Shown here: piece by piece, positions 60,517 through 64,000 of the stretch
Numbering within the stretch: position 1 is the stretch's first letter
How the letters are laid out: each line of letters starts with the position of its first letter
Source of the DNA: WHSW01 sp963846565
Lineage (GTDB): Bacteria; Actinomycetota; Thermoleophilia; Solirubrobacterales; 70-9
Length of the DNA: 64,000 nt
Reading direction: 5' to 3'
Assembly: GCA_963846565.1 (NCBI GenBank)
Contig: CAWJWL010000005.1
Span: 1,550,001 to 1,614,000, forward strand
Translations under genes and position numbers: made by a program
The notes under the pieces: generated by a model
What the model was told of the DNA's origin: nothing
The model's input: the letters and a program-made list of their open reading frames with translations, nothing else
The model's database searches: none

Positions 60517-61463
60517 CCTCCGTGAGCGTCATCGTCGCGACTTGCAATCGCCCGAGCGAGCTCGAGGCATGCCTTCGCTCGCTCGAAGGCCAGACGTTGC
60601 CACCCTCCCGGGTCATCGTCGTCGATGACGACCCGGGCGGAGACGAAACGTCGTCGCTCGTCGCGCGCTTCGGCGAACGCGGGCCCGTGCGATACGTCGA
60701 GGGTCGTCGGCGCGGACTCGCCGATGCTCACAATCGCGGGCTCGAGGAGGTCGACTCGGAGCTGGTCGCGTTCACCGACGACGATGTCGTCGTGCGGGCG
60801 GACTGGCTCGAATGGCTGGCGGGAGGATTCTCGGTGGCGGATGGGGTCGCGTGCGTGACGGGGCGGATCCTCCCGTACGACCTCGAGTCTCGAGCGCAGC
60901 ACCTACTCGAGGCGTTTGCGGGCTACGAGAAGGGCAGCGCCCGGCAGCTCTTCGACCTGGACGCGAATCGCCCACGCGACCCACTCTTCCCGTTCACCGC
61001 GGGCCAGCTCGGGTCGGGTGCGAACATGGCGTTCCGGCGCAGCTTCCTGGACGAGATCGGCGGCTTCGATCCTGCTCTCGGGGCGGGAACGCGGGCCAGG
61101 GGCGGCGACGATCTCTCGGCGTTCTTCGAGGTGATCGCACGCGGTCACCGGCTCGTCTACGAGCCGGCCGCCGTGATCCACCATCGCCACGCGCGCGAGT
61201 ACAGCGCGCTTCGCGGCCAGGTCTACGGATATGGGGTCGGCCTTACGGCCTTCCTCGCAAAGTGCGTTTCCGACCGCCCGTCGCTGCTTTTCCGCATCGC
61301 AGGGCGACTGCCGGCGGGCCTCGCACATGCGCTCGGGCCGCGATCGCCCCGGAGGAGGCGGCTGCCCTACGACTACCCCCGCGAGCTTATGCGGCTCGAG
61401 TGGCTCGGCATGCTCGTGGGCCCGTTCGCCTACGCCGCAAGTCGCCGGGAGGCCGCGCGTTGA
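60513..61463 (+). CDS. Family-2 glycosyltransferase
   Basis: A 316-residue GT2 enzyme from the ATG at 60513, overlapping the previous stop (ATGA). VSVIVATCNRPSELEACLRS, VIVVDDDPGGDE, GLADAHNRGLEEVDSELVAF, TDDDVVVRADWLEWL and ANMAFRRSFLDEIGGFD are clear. RARGGDDLSAFFEVIARGHR is the late acidic motif. It ends near a YPRELMRLEWLGMLVGPFAY amphipathic stretch. Similar in build to the preceding gene, suggesting a second sugar in the repeat unit. Confidence 0.9.
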   Translation: MTSVSVIVATCNRPSELEACLRSLEGQTLPPSRVIVVDDDPGGDETSSLVARFGERGPVRYVEGRRRGLADAHNRGLEEVDSELVAFTDDDVVVRADWLEWLAGGFSVADGVACVTGRILPYDLESRAQHLLEAFAGYEKGSARQLFDLDANRPRDPLFPFTAGQLGSGANMAFRRSFLDEIGGFDPALGAGTRARGGDDLSAFFEVIARGHRLVYEPAAVIHHRHAREYSALRGQVYGYGVGLTAFLAKCVSDRPSLLFRIAGRLPAGLAHALGPRSPRRRRLPYDYPRELMRLEWLGMLVGPFAYAASRREAAR

Positions 61464-62281
61464 TCCTGCCCGGGATTCCGATCCTTCTCTACCACAGCGT
61501 CGCCGCTTGCGCCGATGAGCGCTTCGCTGAATGGACGGTGAAGCCGCAGCTGTTCGGCGATCACATGAGCTACCTCGCCGATAACGGCTACACGGCGCAC
61601 ACGGTCAAGAGCCTCGCCGAGCACGTCTACCTGCTCGGCCAGCCGCCGCCCCCGCGCTCGGTCGCGATCACGTTCGATGACGGCTTCGAGGACTTCTTCA
61701 CGAACGCGCTCCCCCATCTTCGCCGAACCGGCCTCACCGCCACGGTCTTCGTTCCGACGGCGTACATCGGGAGCTCGGCGCGGTGGCTGCGCGGCATGGG
61801 GGAGGGCCGACGGCCGACGATGACGTGGAACCAGCTCTCAGCGTGTCTCAGCGCCGGAATCGAGCTCGGCGCGCACAGTCACACTCACCCTGAGCTCGAC
61901 GCGGTCGGCGCTGCCGCGGTCGAGTACGAGGTGGCGCATAGTCAGGCGACGCTCGCACCGCTCTGGCCGGTGACCTCGTTCGCCTACCCGCACGGCTACC
62001 ACTCGGCTCGCGTGCGGGATGCGGTCGCACGCGCCGGGTTCCTGTGCGCGTGCGCGGTCGCGGATCGTCCCGCGACCCGGGTGGACGATCGCTTCGCGAT
62101 CCCACGTCTCGTAGTCCGCAACGACACCGACGTCGAGTCGCTGCGGCTGATGCTCGAGCGGGCGACCGTCGTCGCCCCCGGCGGCAGCCGGACGGTCCGC
62201 CGCGGCATCTGGCGCGCGGTGCGGCGCGCTCGCGCCGGTCGCGGCGAAGGAATCTCGTTCCCGGTTGGATCGCGTCGATGA
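61460..62281 (+). CDS. NodB-type polysaccharide deacetylase
   Basis: A 273-residue protein beginning at a TTG (61460) that overlaps the prior stop. It starts LPGIPILLYHSVAACADERF, has the metal/catalytic motif SVAITFDDGFEDFF (TFDDG), the HxxxxH motif LGAHSHTHPELDAVG, and SFAYPHGYHSARVRDAVARA. It removes acetyl groups from N-acetylhexosamine units of the polymer. No signal peptide is apparent, so it may act on cytosolic lipid-linked precursors. Confidence 0.9.
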   Translation: MILPGIPILLYHSVAACADERFAEWTVKPQLFGDHMSYLADNGYTAHTVKSLAEHVYLLGQPPPPRSVAITFDDGFEDFFTNALPHLRRTGLTATVFVPTAYIGSSARWLRGMGEGRRPTMTWNQLSACLSAGIELGAHSHTHPELDAVGAAAVEYEVAHSQATLAPLWPVTSFAYPHGYHSARVRDAVARAGFLCACAVADRPATRVDDRFAIPRLVVRNDTDVESLRLMLERATVVAPGGSRTVRRGIWRAVRRARAGRGEGISFPVGSRR

Positions 62282-63087
62282 GTGGTTTTGCGACGGTGGT
62301 CATCGTGGTCGCGGTGGCGGCGCTCGGGGTCGGAGTCGAGCGCCTCTTCCTGGCTGGCTCGGAGCCGAGAGCAGAGGCCACGGCGAAGCCGATCCTCGAC
62401 GAGCGGTTCTCCGGTCGCCGGCTCGATCGCGCGCGGTGGAACCGGTGCCACTGGTGGGCGCGCCGCGGCTGCACGATCACCGGCACCGGCGAGCTCGAGT
62501 GGTACCTGCCTGGTCAGGTTCGCCTTCGGCGCGGGCGGCTCCTGCTCACCGCCGAGCGGCGCCCGGTTCAAACGGGGGCCGCCGGGAAGCGGCGGTTTCG
62601 CTCCGGAATGATCAGCTCGGGGCCTCGCAGTCAGGAGGGACTCCCGTTGTTCGCCTTCCGGTACGGGCACGCCGAGATCCGCGCTCGCGTTCCGAACGGC
62701 CGCGGGCTGTGGTCGGCGTTCTGGTTGCTGCCGGCGGACCTCGAGTCGACACCCGAGATCGATGTGATGGAGAGCCTCGGGCGTAGCCCCGCGACGGTCG
62801 AGATGCACCTCCATCCCGGTGGCGGCGCCGATTCGCTGCGGCATGCATGGCGGGCCGCGGCGATCAAGCGCGGCTGGCACACGTACGCGATCGACTGGGC
62901 TCCAGGTCGCCTCGCCTGGCTGGTGGACGGCAAGGTGCGATGGCGAGTGCAAGGGCCTGTCGTACCGGCGGAGCGCATGTACCTGGTCGCCAACCTCGCC
63001 GTTGGTGGCCCATGGGCCGGCCGCCCCGGGGGCGCAACCGAGTTCCCGGCGACGATGGCGATCGATTGGGTCCGCGTGTGGCGATGA
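62278..63087 (+). CDS. Secreted glycoside hydrolase family 16
   Basis: A 269-residue exported enzyme with signal anchor FATVVIVVAVAALGVGVERL. The GH16 catalytic motif EIDVMES (nucleophile and acid/base Glu) lies about residue 162; GHAEIRARVPNGRGLWSAFW and TYAIDWAPGRLAWLVDGKVR frame it, and the C-terminus is TMAIDWVRVW. GH16 enzymes cut or transfer beta-1,3/1,4-glucans or galactans. In an export operon it probably trims or re-joins the polymer made by its neighbours. Confidence 0.92.
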   Translation: MSGFATVVIVVAVAALGVGVERLFLAGSEPRAEATAKPILDERFSGRRLDRARWNRCHWWARRGCTITGTGELEWYLPGQVRLRRGRLLLTAERRPVQTGAAGKRRFRSGMISSGPRSQEGLPLFAFRYGHAEIRARVPNGRGLWSAFWLLPADLESTPEIDVMESLGRSPATVEMHLHPGGGADSLRHAWRAAAIKRGWHTYAIDWAPGRLAWLVDGKVRWRVQGPVVPAERMYLVANLAVGGPWAGRPGGATEFPATMAIDWVRVWR

Positions 63088-64000
63088 ACACGCCGACGGC
63101 ACTGATCCGCCGGCCACCGGCGACAGCCCGGATCACGTTGTGGATCCGTGAGCGCAATCGATCCCATCTCTACCGCAACGCGTACGCGCTCGTCGGCGGG
63201 TCATGGATCACGTCGGCTCTCGGGCTCGTGTTCTGGATCGTCGCCGCGCGCTCCTATCCGGCGGCTTCGCTCGGCGTCGGTGCTGCCCTGATCTCGGCGA
63301 TGACGTTGCTCGCGGCGATCGCGCAGCTGAATCTCAAGAACGCCTTGACCCGCTTCCTGCCGACTGCCGGGCCGCGGGCCGCGGGCTTCGTCCTCCGCGC
63401 ATATGGCGCCGCACTCCTGGGGACGGCGGTCGTCAGCGCCATTTTCCTCGCCGGCCTCGGCATTTGGTCTCCGGACCTGCGGTTCATGGGCGAGAACGCT
63501 GGGCTCGTCGCCTGGTTCATCGTCACAACGATGGCCTGGGCGGTGTTCGTTCTGCAGGACAGCGTGCTCGCGGGGATCCGGCAGGCGGCCTGGGTACCGC
63601 TTGAAAACGGCGTGTTCGCGGTTGCGAAGATCGCAATGCTGGTCGTACTTGCCGCTGCCGCGCCGACGATCGGCGTCTACCTGGCGTGGACGTTCCCGGT
63701 GCTCGCGATTGTCCTGCCGGTGAACTGGCTGCTCTTCCGCCGGTTGATCCCCCGGCACGCCTCCGAGGCACGCCCGGCAGCCGCGACGGCTACGACTCCG
63801 GCCGTCGCCCGCTATCTCGCGGGCGACTCGCTTGCCTACGTGATCTGGGCCGGGACCATCGGTGCGCTGCCGCTGATCGTCCTCGCGCTCGCCGGCGCCG
63901 AGGCGAACGCGGGCTTCTTCGTCTCCTGGTCGATCGCGTACGCGCTCTATCTGGTCAGTAGTGGCATGGGCATGTCGCTGCTCGCGGAAGGAGCTCGCAA
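63084..64000 (+). CDS. Polysaccharide flippase (Wzx/MATE-like), 3' partial
   Basis: From the ATG at 63084, overlapping the GH16 stop (ATGA), an open frame of 305 residues runs off the window end. It begins MNTPTALIRRPPATARITLW and soon shows the flippase N-terminus LYRNAYALVGGSWITSALGL with helices VFWIVAARSYPAASLGVGAA, LISAMTLLAAIAQLNLKNAL, FLAGLGIWS and others, typical of lipid-linked oligosaccharide flippases. It would move the repeat unit across the membrane. A polymerase would be expected further downstream. Confidence 0.85.
   Translation, partial: MNTPTALIRRPPATARITLWIRERNRSHLYRNAYALVGGSWITSALGLVFWIVAARSYPAASLGVGAALISAMTLLAAIAQLNLKNALTRFLPTAGPRAAGFVLRAYGAALLGTAVVSAIFLAGLGIWSPDLRFMGENAGLVAWFIVTTMAWAVFVLQDSVLAGIRQAAWVPLENGVFAVAKIAMLVVLAAAAPTIGVYLAWTFPVLAIVLPVNWLLFRRLIPRHASEARPAAATATTPAVARYLAGDSLAYVIWAGTIGALPLIVLALAGAEANAGFFVSWSIAYALYLVSSGMGMSLLAEGAR

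Overview
The window is about 64 kb of very GC-rich DNA (roughly 70% by eye) that reads like a chromosomal segment of an actinobacterium. The best guess is class Thermoleophilia, order Solirubrobacterales or a relative. Support comes from secreted proteins opening with a 'LRRHLTYPHVVSTIALFIALGGGAYA'-type leader, sigma factors carrying long C-terminal extensions, System I (Ccm) cytochrome c maturation genes in a Gram-positive-type genome, many GTG starts, and -10-like hexamers placed 6-9 nt before start codons (leaderless style). No plasmid, phage or CRISPR signature was found. One tRNA-Gly(CCC) gene is present.

Layout. 1-6200: 3' part of a Ser/Thr kinase with an extracellular propeller-type domain, then rph-rdgB-CDF transporter and an MMPL transporter. 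6200-9200: small unknown genes, a secreted protein, and a STAND/archaeal-type ATPase behind a 26-nt palindrome. 9400-16650: a sigma factor with a zinc-finger/Pro-rich tail, two disrupted secreted-protein genes, a DUF222/HNH endonuclease with a LexA-type box on its start codon, an HdeD-like protein, and ccmG-ccmH. 16690-27230: tRNA-Gly, an LVIVD protein, amine oxidase, DMT transporter, fatty-acid desaturase, UBP zinc finger, an ECF41 sigma factor coupled to a decayed epimerase, a PfkB kinase, a cation/proton antiporter and a class V aminotransferase. 27250-36660: a secreted protein, an ABC-transporter relic, a complete LpqY-SugABC-like sugar importer, a ParB-like protein and a kinase with two kelch domains. 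36700-41830: SDR, ccmE, ccmF, a ccmI-like gene, and an AbiEi/DUF559 protein. 41900-46500: benzoylformate-decarboxylase-like and FAD/Fe-S dehydrogenase genes, each broken by many one- or two-base frame changes. 46590-53800: secG, a solute-binding protein, PhoX, enoyl-CoA hydratase, a propeller protein, YihY, a nuclease/phosphatase-fold protein and tiny membrane peptides. 53880-57520: histidine kinase, secreted two-repeat protein and response regulator. 57640-64000: an exopolysaccharide-type operon (three GT2 enzymes, a GNAT/FemAB-like protein, NodB deacetylase, GH16 hydrolase and a flippase that runs off the window).

How it fits together. The two ccm groups (15.6-16.6 kb and 37.5-40.9 kb) together give CcmE, F, G, H and a CcmI-like protein. 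The last 6.4 kb forms one overlapping transcription unit for making, modifying and exporting a surface polysaccharide, preceded by a two-component system. The sequence carries frameshifts in otherwise well-preserved genes (near 966, 5503, 40136 and 48140, and dozens between 42.45 and 46.5 kb). This points to local consensus errors in a draft or metagenome assembly, so broken genes here should be read with that in mind.
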